64,000 nucleotides of DNA from assembly GCF_023516595.1 (NCBI RefSeq), contig NZ_JAMGBG010000139.1:1-64000 (forward strand), in the 5' to 3' direction. Positions 17,001 through 26,856 of the stretch are shown piece after piece. Positions within the stretch are counted from its first letter, which is position 1; each line of letters starts with the position of its first letter. Made by a program: the position numbers and the translations under genes. Under the pieces are notes generated by a model. It saw nothing but the letters and a program-made list of their open reading frames with translations, was not told the DNA's origin and did not search any database. Source of the DNA: Streptomyces neyagawaensis (GTDB lineage: Bacteria; Actinomycetota; Actinomycetes; Streptomycetales; Streptomycetaceae).

Positions 17001-19275
17001 GCAGCACCTCACCGTCACCCTGGACGGCGCGACCGAGACGGCGATCCTCTACGTGGACGGCGCCGAGGTGGCCCGCGTCAACGGTGTCACCGTCAAGCCG
17101 TCCGACCTGTACGACTCCGCCAAGGACTACTCCGGCTACATCGGCAGGTCCCTGTACTCCCCGGACCCGTACTTCGGCGGCGAGGTCGACGACTTCCGCA
17201 TCTACAACCGGGCCCTGTCGCCCGCCGAGGTCCTGGAGCTCGGCGGCAACACCACCGGGATCGCCGCGGCGACCCACCCGGCGCTCAAGGTCGACGCGAT
17301 CATCGACGACAAGGACAGCAAGGTCGTCCTGCCGCTGACCGAGGGCAGCGACATCACCGCCCTGGCACCGGAGTTCACCCTGGCCCACGGCGCGACCATC
17401 AGCCCGGCCTCCGGCACCCTGCGCGACTTCAGCGAGCCGAAGACGTACGAGGTCACCGGCTCGGACGGCAAGAAGCGCACCTGGACGGTCTCGGCACTGA
17501 TCATGAAGAGCCCGGTCCTGCCGGGCCTCAACGCCGACCCGAACATCGTCCGCTTCGGCGACACCTTCTACATCTACCCGACCACCGACGGCTTCGAGGG
17601 CTGGAGCGGCACGCAGTTCAAGGCGTACTCGTCCAAGGACCTGGTCCACTGGAAGGACCACGGCGTCATCCTCGACCTCGGTCCTGACGTCTCCTGGGCC
17701 GACAGCCGGGCCTGGGCGCCGACCATGGAGGAGAAGAACGGGAAGTACTACTTCTACTTCTGCGCCGACGCCAACATCGGTGTCGCGGTCTCCGACTCGC
17801 CGACCGGCCCGTTCAAGGACGCGCTGGGCAAACCGCTGCTGAAGGCGGGCGACCGCCCCGGCCAGATGATCGACCCGGCGGTCTTCACCGACGACGACGG
17901 CCAGTCGTACCTGTACTGGGGCAACGGCCGCGCCTACGTGGTCCCGCTCAACGACGACATGGTCTCCTTCGACGCGTCGAAGGTCACCGACATCACCCCG
18001 AGCGGCTACAACGAGGGCACCTTCGTCATCAAGCGCAAGGGCACCTACTACTTCATGTGGTCGGAGAACGACACACGTGACGAGAACTACCGGGTCGCCT
18101 ACGCCACCGGCTCCTCGCCCACCGGTCCCTGGACCAAGCGCGGCGTGATCCTGGAGAAGGACCTCTCGCTCGGCATCAAGGGCCCCGGCCACCACTCCGT
18201 GGTCCACGTCCCGAACACCGACGACTGGTACATCGCCTACCACCGCTTCGCCATCCCCGGCGGAGACGGCACCCACCGCGAAACCACCATCGACAAGCTG
18301 GAGTTCGACGACGACGGCCTGATCAAGAAGGTCGTCCCGACCCTCGGCGGCATCGACCCGGTCACCATCGCCCGGGCCGGCCAGGACGCCAAGGGCAAGG
18401 AGGGCGAGCCCATCCAGCTCGACGGCACCGTCTCCGGGGCGGGCAGCCCCCGGTGGAAGGTCGAGGTGGGCGCGCCCTGTGTCTTCGCCGACGCCTCCGC
18501 CGCGAGGACGACGATCACCTGCGCCGACAACGGCATCTACACGGTGACCCTGACCGGCGGCCGCAGCAGCGACAAGGCCCTCGTGACCGTCACCAACGCG
18601 GCCCCGGTGATCACCTCCGCGACCGGCCCGAAGTCGCCGGTGGCGGCGGGCAAGGGCACCTCGGTCACGGTGAAGTTCACCGACCCGGGCACCGCCGACA
18701 AGCACACCTGCAAGGTCGACTGGAAGGACGGCACCCGGCCGACGGCCGGCAAGGTCGGCGCCCGTGTCTGCAAGGCCGAGCACGTCTACCGCAAGGCCGG
18801 TATCCACCGCCCGGTGGTCACGGTCACCGACGACGACGGCACCTCGGACACCGCCAAGCTCCCCGAGCTGATCGTCTACGACCGCGCCGCGGGCTCCGCG
18901 ACCGGTGCCGGGACCTTCGCCTCACCGGCGGGCGCCTACCCGGCCAAGGCCGGTCTGACCGGCAAGGCGGCCTTCTCCTTCCTCGCCAAGTACACGAAGA
19001 ACGCCACCATCCCCACGGGCAGGGCCTCCTTCGACTTCGGCGCGGCGAGGCTGAAGTTCCGCTCCACGGGCTCCGACTGGCTCGTGGTGACCGGTGACAA
19101 GGCCGTCTACCAGGGCTCCGGCAAGGTCGGCGGCGCGAGCGGCTACGCCTTCCGGATCACCGCGACCGACGGCCCGGACACCTTCAAGATCAAGATCTGG
19201 AAGAAGTCCACCGGCAAGGTCGTCTACGAGAACACCAAGGCCGCGAGGACGAGGGGAATCAGCGTCGGCCGCTAG
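14080..19275 (+). CDS. Large secreted bimodular GH43-type glycosidase with LamG domains
   Basis: A 1,731-residue exported protein. Order: signal peptide (about 1-41, ending APAVADG); LamG/concanavalin-like domain (45-255); two Ig-like domains (260-445); a GH43-type five-bladed propeller (445-750) with acids in GLRDPFII, VIDSTVIQ and AEGPLVF; another Ig-like domain; a second LamG (840-1050); a short beta domain; a second GH43 propeller (1145-1430) with acids in NADPNIV, MIDPAVF and YNEGTFV; then PKD-like and C-terminal beta domains. GH43 enzymes cleave arabinose- or xylose-containing plant polysaccharides, and LamG modules often bind carbohydrate. The ATG at 14080 follows AGGGAAAA; an upstream in-frame start at 14056 is less likely. 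Exact linkage specificity is not deducible. Confidence 0.87.
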   Translation: MTYTAGPRGRARGRAGRLAGLTAASLLLGLAGPVAPAVADGADLTDGLALWYKLDATSGTTVTDASGNGRDGTVNGTAGWTGDGQGLTFNGSDTYVKVPNDVMKGMNSISVSMDVLMDESQAGPYFIYGFGNTSGGTGNGYLFATGNSLRTAIASGNWSTEQNTRPGDSHNLTRSVWKQLTYTQTGTTGVLYEDGVEVGRNTSVTTTPGSIGSGTTTANYIGKSVYTGDKLFKGKIRDFRVYDRALAATEVEQLSLPVAVQGVAADKAALTLGDTSAVTADLDLPKTGTAGGSSISWKSDNTSVVADSGAVTRPAAGEPNGHATLTATLKRGPVTDTKTFEVTVLPSFDDTTAVKQAAEALTVHNADDARGNLTLPTSGGFGTKVSWSSADPDVVTDDGVVHRPAHGDGGTTAELTATVTKNDAKTTRAFTVKVPELPKKEARKGYMFSYFTGEGTSDGEQLYFALSKGNDPLKWRELNDGKPVLTSSLGEKGLRDPFIIRSPEGDKFYQIATDLKIYGNGDWDRSQRSGSKSIMVWESTDLVNWTNQRLVKVSPDAAGNTWAPEAYYDEKLGEYVVFWASKLYDNEAHTGDTYNRMMYATTRDFYTFSEPKVWIDRGYSVIDSTVIQHDGTYFRLSKDERNNSSSTPNSKFIFEEKSDSLLDLSWDPVAEGIGKGAMSAAEGPLVFKSNTEDKWYAFLDEFGGRGYIPFETTDLASGVWTPSASYDLPAKPRHGTVLPVTQAEYDRLLSTYQPDQIVKSVEDIKVDTRIGEAPVLPATVIAEYADGTKKPIAVNWADVDASKYAQAGTFTVEGTLPGDATIGVRAEVTVSEKGPDVPTDLVLHYGFDETGGSIVRDSSGHGYHGTYVRTPDFGTGVDGGSFKMSGGNSGSDSPYVKIPNGVLKGANGVTVSTYVKWKGGDNFQWLFGLGPDNNKYLFATPSNGAGKLFSAITKATWSGEKQMIGGSPLTQGEWQHLTVTLDGATETAILYVDGAEVARVNGVTVKPSDLYDSAKDYSGYIGRSLYSPDPYFGGEVDDFRIYNRALSPAEVLELGGNTTGIAAATHPALKVDAIIDDKDSKVVLPLTEGSDITALAPEFTLAHGATISPASGTLRDFSEPKTYEVTGSDGKKRTWTVSALIMKSPVLPGLNADPNIVRFGDTFYIYPTTDGFEGWSGTQFKAYSSKDLVHWKDHGVILDLGPDVSWADSRAWAPTMEEKNGKYYFYFCADANIGVAVSDSPTGPFKDALGKPLLKAGDRPGQMIDPAVFTDDDGQSYLYWGNGRAYVVPLNDDMVSFDASKVTDITPSGYNEGTFVIKRKGTYYFMWSENDTRDENYRVAYATGSSPTGPWTKRGVILEKDLSLGIKGPGHHSVVHVPNTDDWYIAYHRFAIPGGDGTHRETTIDKLEFDDDGLIKKVVPTLGGIDPVTIARAGQDAKGKEGEPIQLDGTVSGAGSPRWKVEVGAPCVFADASAARTTITCADNGIYTVTLTGGRSSDKALVTVTNAAPVITSATGPKSPVAAGKGTSVTVKFTDPGTADKHTCKVDWKDGTRPTAGKVGARVCKAEHVYRKAGIHRPVVTVTDDDGTSDTAKLPELIVYDRAAGSATGAGTFASPAGAYPAKAGLTGKAAFSFLAKYTKNATIPTGRASFDFGAARLKFRSTGSDWLVVTGDKAVYQGSGKVGGASGYAFRITATDGPDTFKIKIWKKSTGKVVYENTKAARTRGISVGR

Positions 19276-19291
19276 TCGATGAACCGCTCCA

Positions 19292-19328
19292 CCGAGGGGC
19301 GCCCGGACATGTTCCGGGCGCCCCTCGG
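19292..19328. terminator. Hairpin after the GH43 gene
   Basis: A perfect 15-bp stem (19292-19306 paired with 19314-19328) with a seven-base loop, 17 bases past the glycosidase stop. There is no T-run, as is common for terminators in this GC range. Confidence 0.8.
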
Positions 19329-19407
19329 CACGTCGGCGGCCGGAACGTGAGAGGGCCTGCCCCGCGTGCGTCGGGAATCCCGGCGCCCCCAGAGCGTTGA
19401 ACCTCCT

Positions 19408-20424
19408 GTGACCTCCGTGCTCTCCTCGACCCGTTTCTCCGTCCTCGACCGCTCCCGCGTCCGGGAGGGCCATGACGCGCCCGAGGCCCTGCGGGACACC
19501 GTGCGGCTGGCGCGGGACGTGGAGGAGCTGGGCTTCCACCGGTTCTGGGTCGCGGAACACCACGGGGTGCCCGGAGTGGCCGGTTCCGCGCCGACGGTCC
19601 TCGCGGCGGCGGTCGCGGCGGCCACCCGCACGATCCGGGTGGGTACCGGCGGCGTGATGCTGCCCAACCACCGCCCCCTGGTCGTGGCCGAACAGTTCGG
19701 TGTGCTGGAGTCCCTGTTCCCGGGGCGCGTCGACATGGGCATCGGCCGCTCCGTGGGCTTCACGGACGGCGTCCGCAGGGCGCTGGGCCGGGACAAGGAC
19801 GCCGCCGACACGGCCGACTTCGCGGGACAACTCGACGAGCTGCTCGGCTGGTTCCTCGGGACCTCCCCGACCGGCGTGCACGCGCGTCCCCCGGAGGGCC
19901 TGTCCGTTCCACCGTTCGTCCTGGCGATGGGCGAGGGCGCGCAGGTCGCCGCGCGGGCGGGCCTGCCGATGGTCATCGGCGACCTCCGCGCCCGGGACCG
20001 GATGCTGCGGGGCATCGAGCGGTACCGCGCCGAGTTCCGGCCGTCCGTCTGGGCGGCGGAGCCGTACGTCGTCGTCTCCGGCACAGTCGCCGTCGCCGCG
20101 ACCCCCGACGAGGCCCACCGCATCCTCCTGCCCGAGGCCGGGGCGATGGCGTACTCCCGCGCCCACGGCACGTTCCCGCCGCTCGCCCCCGCGGAGGAGA
20201 TCGAGCGGCGGACCATGACGGCCAAGGAGCGCGGCTTCTACGAGTCCGGGCTCACCGGCCATGTCGTCGGCACCGAGGAGCAGGTCGCGTACGAACTGGA
20301 GTCGGTGATCAAGGAGACGGGCGCCCAGGAGGTGCTGGTCACGACCAGTACGTACGACCGTGCGGCGCTGCTGGACTCCTACCGGAGGCTCGCCCGGATC
20401 GCGGGCCTCGGCAGCACTTCCTGA
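19408..20424 (+). CDS. Luciferase-like monooxygenase (LLM class flavin-dependent oxidoreductase)
   Basis: A 338-residue TIM-barrel flavoprotein of the bacterial luciferase superfamily. The conserved opening FHRFWVAEHHGVPGVAGSAP and the segments IRVGTGGVMLPNHRPLVVAEQ and LFPGRVDMGIGRS are typical of the MsnO8/YvbT-type branch, which uses reduced FMN (or F420). GTG 19408 is the most sensible start because the barrel begins shortly after it. Its last 46 bases overlap the 3' end of the convergent acyltransferase gene, so the two transcripts are antisense to each other at their ends. The substrate is unknown. Confidence 0.85.
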   Translation: MTSVLSSTRFSVLDRSRVREGHDAPEALRDTVRLARDVEELGFHRFWVAEHHGVPGVAGSAPTVLAAAVAAATRTIRVGTGGVMLPNHRPLVVAEQFGVLESLFPGRVDMGIGRSVGFTDGVRRALGRDKDAADTADFAGQLDELLGWFLGTSPTGVHARPPEGLSVPPFVLAMGEGAQVAARAGLPMVIGDLRARDRMLRGIERYRAEFRPSVWAAEPYVVVSGTVAVAATPDEAHRILLPEAGAMAYSRAHGTFPPLAPAEEIERRTMTAKERGFYESGLTGHVVGTEEQVAYELESVIKETGAQEVLVTTSTYDRAALLDSYRRLARIAGLGSTS

Positions 20425-21242
20425 GCGCCCCCGCGTCCCTCCGTGACGTGCGCGGTCATGGCCTCCACATCGGTGACCGCCGTCTGCGCGGCCGCCGCCA
20501 GGGCGCGCCGGTCGGGATGGGTGCCCGGGTCGATCAGGGGAAGTACGTCCAGTTCGGCGACGACTCCGCGTGCGGTGACCACGCGCCACACGGACGTGAG
20601 GAGCGGGTCGTCCCCGACGTAGGCGGGCGCGGTGCTGGCCCCTCCCCCGGCGCACCGGTAGCGCACGCACACCGGTTGTACGGGGACGCCCGCGTCGAGC
20701 GCGGCCTGGAACACCGCCCGGTGGAAGCGCCCCTGGGCCCGGCCGCACCAGGTGCTGCCCTCGGGGAAGACGGCGACCGCCGTGCCGGCGCGCAGCACGT
20801 CGGCGATGCGGGCGACCGTCCCGGGCAGGGCGCGGATGCGCTCCCGTTCGATGAAGAGGGAGCCGCCCCGCTCGGCGAGGGTGCCGGCGACGGGCCAGTG
20901 CCGGATGTCGGACTTGGCGAGCATCCGCGCGGGGCGGACCGCCACGAGGAGCGGTATGTCCAGCCAGGAGATGTGGTTGGCGACGACGAGGAGGCCCCCG
21001 GCGGGCGGGGCGGTGCCGGTGATCCGTACGCGGACCCCCGCGGCCCGGACGATCCACCGGCACCAGTGCCGTACCGCGCCCGCCGGGATCCGGGAGCCGA
21101 GGCCGCTCAGGAGGATCCCGGCGAGGATCAGCGCCAGGACCGCGGTGAGCCGCAGCACGGCCCGTGGCGCGGCGGCGGTCGGCCGCGCGGTGTCCACGCA
21201 CGCCCGCGGGGTGCAGGGCGCGCCGGGCAGCCACACGCTCAT
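20379..21242 (-). CDS. olsA: Lyso-ornithine lipid O-acyltransferase / 1-acylglycerol-phosphate acyltransferase (OlsA-like)
   Basis: A 287-residue PlsC-family acyltransferase with an N-terminal hydrophobic anchor (about residues 29-48). The catalytic block I is NHISWLD (near residue 89), block II GGSLFIERER, and block III FPEGSTWCG (near residue 160). It begins four bases after the end of the OlsB-like gene on the same strand. In ornithine-lipid synthesis OlsB makes lyso-ornithine lipid by N-acylation and OlsA adds the second, ester-linked fatty acid; the gene pairing supports that reading over a pure phospholipid role. Its 3' end overlaps the convergent luciferase-like gene. Confidence 0.8.
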   Translation of the reverse strand: MSVWLPGAPCTPRACVDTARPTAAAPRAVLRLTAVLALILAGILLSGLGSRIPAGAVRHWCRWIVRAAGVRVRITGTAPPAGGLLVVANHISWLDIPLLVAVRPARMLAKSDIRHWPVAGTLAERGGSLFIERERIRALPGTVARIADVLRAGTAVAVFPEGSTWCGRAQGRFHRAVFQAALDAGVPVQPVCVRYRCAGGGASTAPAYVGDDPLLTSVWRVVTARGVVAELDVLPLIDPGTHPDRRALAAAAQTAVTDVEAMTAHVTEGRGGAQEVLPRPAIRASLR

Positions 21243-21246
21243 CGCG

Positions 21247-22029
21247 TCAGGCCGCCGGGACGAGGGAGAGGAAGTGCCGCAGGTAGCGCGCGTTGACGCG
21301 GCGCATCGGCAGCAGCACGTACAGGTCGGCGACGCCGAAGTCGGGGTCGTGCGCGGGCTCGCCGCACACCCAGGCGCCGAGCCGCAGATAGCCGCGCAGC
21401 AGCGGGGGCAGGTCGACGCGCTCGGCGGGGGCCTCGGCCGTGGGGGTCCACGGCAGCAGGGGGCGGACGCGGTACTCCTCCGGGGCCAGGTACGTGTCCT
21501 TCACCCGGTCCCAGGTGGCGGTGGCGAGGGCGCCACCGTCGGCGAGGGGGACGGAACAGCAGCCGGCGAGCCACTCGTGGCCGTGGTCGAGCATGTAGCG
21601 GGCGATGCCGGCCCAGATGAGGCCGATGACGGCGCCGTCGCGGTGGTCGGGGTGCACGCAGGAGCGGCCGACCTCGACGAGGTTCGGGCGGATCGCGTCG
21701 ATGCGGCCGAGGTCGAACTCGCCCTCCGAGTACAGCCGTCCGGCGACGGCGGCGCGCTCGGGCGGCAGCAGCCGGTAGGTGCCGACGACCTGCCCGGTCA
21801 GGGTCTCCCGGACGAGCAGGTGGTCGCAGTACGCGTCGAAGGCGTCGATGTCGAGGCCCGGCTGCGGGCCGGTCAGCAGGGCGCCCATCTCGCCGGAGAA
21901 CACGTCGTGCCGCAGGCGCTGTGCGGCGCGTACGTCGGCCTCGTCGCGGGCGAGACCGACGGTGTAGCGGGTGGGGACCGGTGACGGGGACGGCAGGGGC
22001 GGGGTGTCCAGAGCGGGTACGGCGGTCAT
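21247..22029 (-). CDS. olsB: L-ornithine N-alpha-acyltransferase (OlsB-like GNAT)
   Basis: A 260-residue protein of the OlsB/hemolysin-type GNAT family. Recognisable segments are YTVGLARDEADVRAAQRLRH at the start, HDVFSGEMG, CDHLLVRE and VVGTYRLLPP, and the core LVEVGRSCVHPDHRDGAVI. OlsB uses acyl-ACP to attach a 3-hydroxy fatty acid to ornithine, the first step of membrane ornithine lipids, which replace phospholipids under phosphate limitation in several bacteria. The OlsA-like gene follows directly. No PHO-box-like GTTCACC repeat was noticed upstream, so phosphate control is not supported here. Confidence 0.83.
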   Translation of the reverse strand: MTAVPALDTPPLPSPSPVPTRYTVGLARDEADVRAAQRLRHDVFSGEMGALLTGPQPGLDIDAFDAYCDHLLVRETLTGQVVGTYRLLPPERAAVAGRLYSEGEFDLGRIDAIRPNLVEVGRSCVHPDHRDGAVIGLIWAGIARYMLDHGHEWLAGCCSVPLADGGALATATWDRVKDTYLAPEEYRVRPLLPWTPTAEAPAERVDLPPLLRGYLRLGAWVCGEPAHDPDFGVADLYVLLPMRRVNARYLRHFLSLVPAA

Positions 22030-22172
22030 GGCTCACTCCAGGTCACGGGCCGGTTCGGCCTGGGCGGAAGAGCGGGCCGGTCGGGTGCGGCGCGCTCGTA
22101 CCTGTTCTCCCGACGTCGTCTGGCCGACGCGTGACCGAGGGCGGGAGCGCGGATGTGCGCTCGCTGAACGAA

Positions 22173-22224
22173 CCGGGACGACGGATCGGCACGGCGGACC
22201 GGGACGACGCACCGGCACGGCGGA
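22173..22224. repeat. 26-bp tandem repeat, two copies
   Basis: Copies at 22173-22198 and 22199-22224 begin with CCGGGACGACG and end with GGCACGGCGGA. The pair lies in the 315-base gap between the olsB start and the iron-sulphur subunit gene. Apart from the hairpin at 22275-22307, the gap shows nothing else. Confidence 0.6.
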
Positions 22225-22274
22225 CCGGCGCCGGGGGCCTCCCGTCCGGGCCGGACGGCCTCGGGGAAACCAGA

Positions 22275-22307
22275 CGGGGCCGGGGATGAGCACCACTCCC
22301 GGCCCCG
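22275..22307 (-). terminator. Hairpin after the succinate dehydrogenase/fumarate reductase operon
   Basis: CGGGGCCGGG (22275-22284) pairs with CCCGGCCCCG (22298-22307), a 10-bp all-GC stem with a 13-base loop, about 40 bases past the stop of the iron-sulphur subunit gene. Confidence 0.65.
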
Positions 22308-22344
22308 CCCGTCCGCACTGCTCGGCGAACGTTTCTGTGCCCCG

Positions 22345-23090
22345 CTACCGCTTCCCGGCCTTCCGGGTGGCGCGCAGCCACTCCTTGTTCATGTGCGTGA
22401 TGGACACCAGGGGGATGCCCTTGGGGCAGGCCGTGGCGCACTCGCCGGCGAGGGTGCAGCCGCCGAAGCCCTCCTCGTCCATCCGGGCCACCATGTCGAG
22501 GACGCGGGTCTCGCGCTCGGGCGCCCCCTGCGGGAGCACGTTCAGATGGTTGACCTTGGCGGAGGTGAACAGCATCGCAGCGCCGTTGGGGCAGGCGGCC
22601 ACGCACGCCCCGCAGCCGATGCACTCGGCGTGTTCGAAGGCGAGGTCCGCGTCCGGCTTGGGCACGGCCGTGGCGTGGGCCTCCGGCGCGGATCCGGTGG
22701 GGGCGGTGATGTAGCCGCCGGCCTGGATGATCCGGTCGAACGCGGACCGGTCCACGACGAGGTCCTTGATCACCGGGAACGCCGAGGCCCGCCACGGCTC
22801 CACGTCGATGGTGTCGCCGTCCGCGAAGGACCGCATGTGCAGCTGGCAGGTGGTCGTCCGCTCGGGCCCGTGCGCGTCCCCGTTGATGACCAGCGAGCAC
22901 GCGCCGCAGATGCCCTCCCGGCAGTCGTGGTCGAACGCCACCGGGTCCTCACCACGCAGGATGAGGTCCTCGTTGAGGGTGTCGAGCATCTCCAGGAAGG
23001 ACATGTCGGGCGAGATGTCGTCCACCTCGTACGTGGACATGGCGCCTTCGGTGTCGGCGGCGCGCTGTCGCCAGACGCGCAGGGTGAGCT

Positions 23091-23094
<4 letters not shown>
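22345..23094 (-). CDS. sdhB: Succinate dehydrogenase/fumarate reductase iron-sulphur subunit
   Basis: A 249-residue iron-sulphur subunit. The 2Fe-2S cluster ligands are in HDCREGICGACSLVING and the later TTTC; the C-terminal ferredoxin domain has CIGCGACVAACPNG and CTLAGECATACPKG for the 4Fe-4S and 3Fe-4S clusters. It passes electrons between the flavin subunit and the membrane cytochrome b. The ATG at 23094 overlaps the TGA of the flavoprotein gene as ATGA. Together with the single large cytochrome subunit, the operon is of the B. subtilis-type (sdhCAB) arrangement and may work as succinate:menaquinone reductase or fumarate reductase. Confidence 0.93.
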
Positions 23095-25049
<1,955 letters not shown>

Positions 25050-25051
25050 GG

Positions 25052-25759
25052 TCAGCTCACCACTCCGGTCATGACGGCGACGGGTACGGAGACGAAGCCC
25101 AGGGTCAGCACCAGCGCGAGGGCGTTCGCGATGGCCTTCAGAGCCCGGTCGCGGGTGCGGCTGCCGGCGCCGAGGGTCTGCGCGGCGCTCCAGAAGCCGT
25201 GCCGGATGTGCAGGCCGAGGGCGAGCATCGCGACGAGGTAGATGACGTTGCCGTACCAGGTGGAGAAGGTGTCGATCACGTTCTGGTACGGGTGACCGGA
25301 CTGGAAGCCGTTCGGGTGGACGGTGCCGGTCGTCAGGTCGAGGATGTGCCAGACGATGAACAGTCCGAGGATGACACCGCCCCAGCGCATGGTGCGGGTC
25401 GCGTAGCTCGCCCGGCGCCTGGTGTGCACGTACTTGGTGGGCCGGGCCCTGATGTCCCGGCGGCTGAGCTGGTAGGCGGCCGTGGCATGGGCGACGACCG
25501 CGGCGACGAGGACCACGCGGACGATCCACAGCGCCCATTCGTGGTGGAGGAAGGGCTCGCCGAGGGTGCGCAGCCAGTGCGCGTACCCGTTGAACTCGGC
25601 CGAGCCGAAGAAGATCTTGAGGTTGCCCAGCATGTGGACGACCAGGTACGCCAGCATGATCAGACCGCTGACGGCCATCACCGTCTTCTTGCCGACGGAG
25701 CTGTCCCACACCGCGCGCGCCATGGACGGTTTTCGGTCCGTCCGCGTTGCCAGAGCCAT
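25052..25759 (-). CDS. sdhC: Succinate dehydrogenase/fumarate reductase cytochrome b subunit
   Basis: A 235-residue membrane subunit with about five transmembrane helices (for example TVMAVSGLIMLAYLVVHML, LWIVRVVLVAAVVAHATAAY, WGGVILGLFIVWHILDL, VIYLVAMLALGLHIRHGF and the final ALALVLTLGFVSVPVAVM). Histidines in VVHML, VAHAT, WHILDL and LHIRHG are candidate ligands of two b haems. It anchors the flavin and iron-sulphur subunits and exchanges electrons with menaquinone. The ATG at 25759 is taken as start; an internal ATG at 25723 is also possible. It is first in the operon and divergent from a LysR gene. Confidence 0.9.
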   Translation of the reverse strand: MALATRTDRKPSMARAVWDSSVGKKTVMAVSGLIMLAYLVVHMLGNLKIFFGSAEFNGYAHWLRTLGEPFLHHEWALWIVRVVLVAAVVAHATAAYQLSRRDIRARPTKYVHTRRRASYATRTMRWGGVILGLFIVWHILDLTTGTVHPNGFQSGHPYQNVIDTFSTWYGNVIYLVAMLALGLHIRHGFWSAAQTLGAGSRTRDRALKAIANALALVLTLGFVSVPVAVMTGVVS

Positions 25760-25817
25760 GCAACAAGACGCTAGGACCGCCACCCCTCATCGGTCCAAGA
25801 CATGATGCGGCTCGATT

Positions 25818-25836
25818 CGATAGCCGGAGGCTATCG
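25818..25836. promoter_or_regulatory. LysR-type palindrome between sdhC and its divergent regulator
   Basis: CGATAGCC-GGA-GGCTATCG is a perfect 8-3-8 inverted repeat (19 bases). It contains ATAG-N7-CTAT, matching the LysR T-N11-A consensus. It sits 18 bases before the LysR GTG and about 60 bases before sdhC in the only space between the two divergent genes. Confidence 0.7.
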
Positions 25837-25853
25837 TCCCGTATCGTGGAGGG

Positions 25854-26738
25854 GTGCAGTTCCAGCAGCTCCAGTACTTCGTGGCGGTCGCCGAGACCCG
25901 GCACTTCACCCGCGCCGCCGAGCAGGTCCATGTCGCCCAGCCCTCGCTGTCGCAGCAGATCAAGGCGCTGGAACGGGAGTTGGGCGCCGATCTGTTCCTG
26001 CGGGCCCGCGGCAACATCACGCTCACCGACGCCGGTGAGGCCCTGCTGCCGCTGGCCCGCCGCATCCTGGCCGACACGGACACGGCCCGGCTGGAGGTGC
26101 AGGAGCTGGTGCAGCTGCGCCGGGGCCGGGTCCGGCTGGGTGCGACCCCGAGCCTGTGCACCGGCCTGCTGCCCGATGTGCTGCGGGCCTTCCACGACCG
26201 CTACCCCGGCATCCGGCTGCTGATCGAGGAGGGCGGCTCCCACGACCTCGTACGGCAGCTCGCGCGCGGCGCACTCGACCTGGCCCTGGTCGTCCTGCCC
26301 CTGCCGACGCCGTCCCCCGCGCTGACCACGGTGGAGCTGCTGCGCGAGGACCTGGTGGTGGTGTCCTCCCCGGACGCGCCCGGCCCCGGCGAGGGGGGGC
26401 GCACGATCCGGGTCGCCGATCTCGAGGGAGAGCGGCTCGTGATGTTCCGGCACGGCTACGACCTGCGGGAACTGACCGTGGCCGCGTGCCGCTCCGCCGG
26501 GTTCGAGCCGGATTTCGCGGTGGAGGGCGGTGAGATGGACGCGGTGCTGGGGTTCGTCCGGGCGGGGCTGGGGGTGGCCGTGGTCCCGCGCATGGTGGCG
26601 ACCGGCGCGGGCCGTGGCCTACGGGTCACCCCCTTGGCCCGCCCCGGCCTGCACCGCAGCATCGCGCTGGCCCACCGCAGCGATGTGGCTCCGCCTCGGG
26701 CCGCGAGGGAGTTGCAGCGGATGTTGGTGGAGCGGTGA
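25854..26738 (+). CDS. LysR-family regulator, likely controlling the sdh/frd operon
   Basis: A 294-residue LysR-type protein. The helix-turn-helix region is MQFQQLQYFVAVAETRHFTR with AQPSLSQQIKALERELGADL and LTDAGEALLPLARRIL. The effector domain follows (VRLGATPSLCTGLLPDVLRAF and GLGVAVVPRMV). The start is GTG at 25854. It is divergent from sdhC with a perfect T-N11-A palindrome between, the classic layout for a LysR regulator and its target. Effector candidates include a C4-dicarboxylate or redox signal, but this is inference. A copy of the dispersed repeat with a short hairpin follows the gene. Confidence 0.9.
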   Translation: MQFQQLQYFVAVAETRHFTRAAEQVHVAQPSLSQQIKALERELGADLFLRARGNITLTDAGEALLPLARRILADTDTARLEVQELVQLRRGRVRLGATPSLCTGLLPDVLRAFHDRYPGIRLLIEEGGSHDLVRQLARGALDLALVVLPLPTPSPALTTVELLREDLVVVSSPDAPGPGEGGRTIRVADLEGERLVMFRHGYDLRELTVAACRSAGFEPDFAVEGGEMDAVLGFVRAGLGVAVVPRMVATGAGRGLRVTPLARPGLHRSIALAHRSDVAPPRAARELQRMLVER

Positions 26739-26812
26739 GCGTGCGCTGCCGTTCCCGGTCGCGCTGTTGTCTCGTGATCGCCGTCCGGGACTGCGGACTC
26801 GCTGTGGCTGAT

Positions 26813-26843
26813 CGCGCAGTTCCCCGCGCCCCTGAGGGGGCGC
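26813..26843 (+). repeat. Dispersed repeat core with hairpin after the LysR gene
   Basis: The core CGCGCAGTTCCCCGCGCCCCT is at 26813-26833; its last bases form a stem GCGCCCC-TGAG-GGGGCGC (26826-26843) that could act as a terminator 90 bases after the LysR stop. Confidence 0.6.
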
Positions 26844-26856
26844 CGGCGCGCCCTTA

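Noticed and set aside
14152..18807. A 1,551-codon open frame antisense to the GH43 gene, along with many other long antisense frames in the window
   Set aside because: High third-position GC removes stop codons from the opposite strand. The antisense product is a low-complexity Gly/Val/Arg/Asp sequence with no domains, while the sense frame shows clear catalytic motifs.
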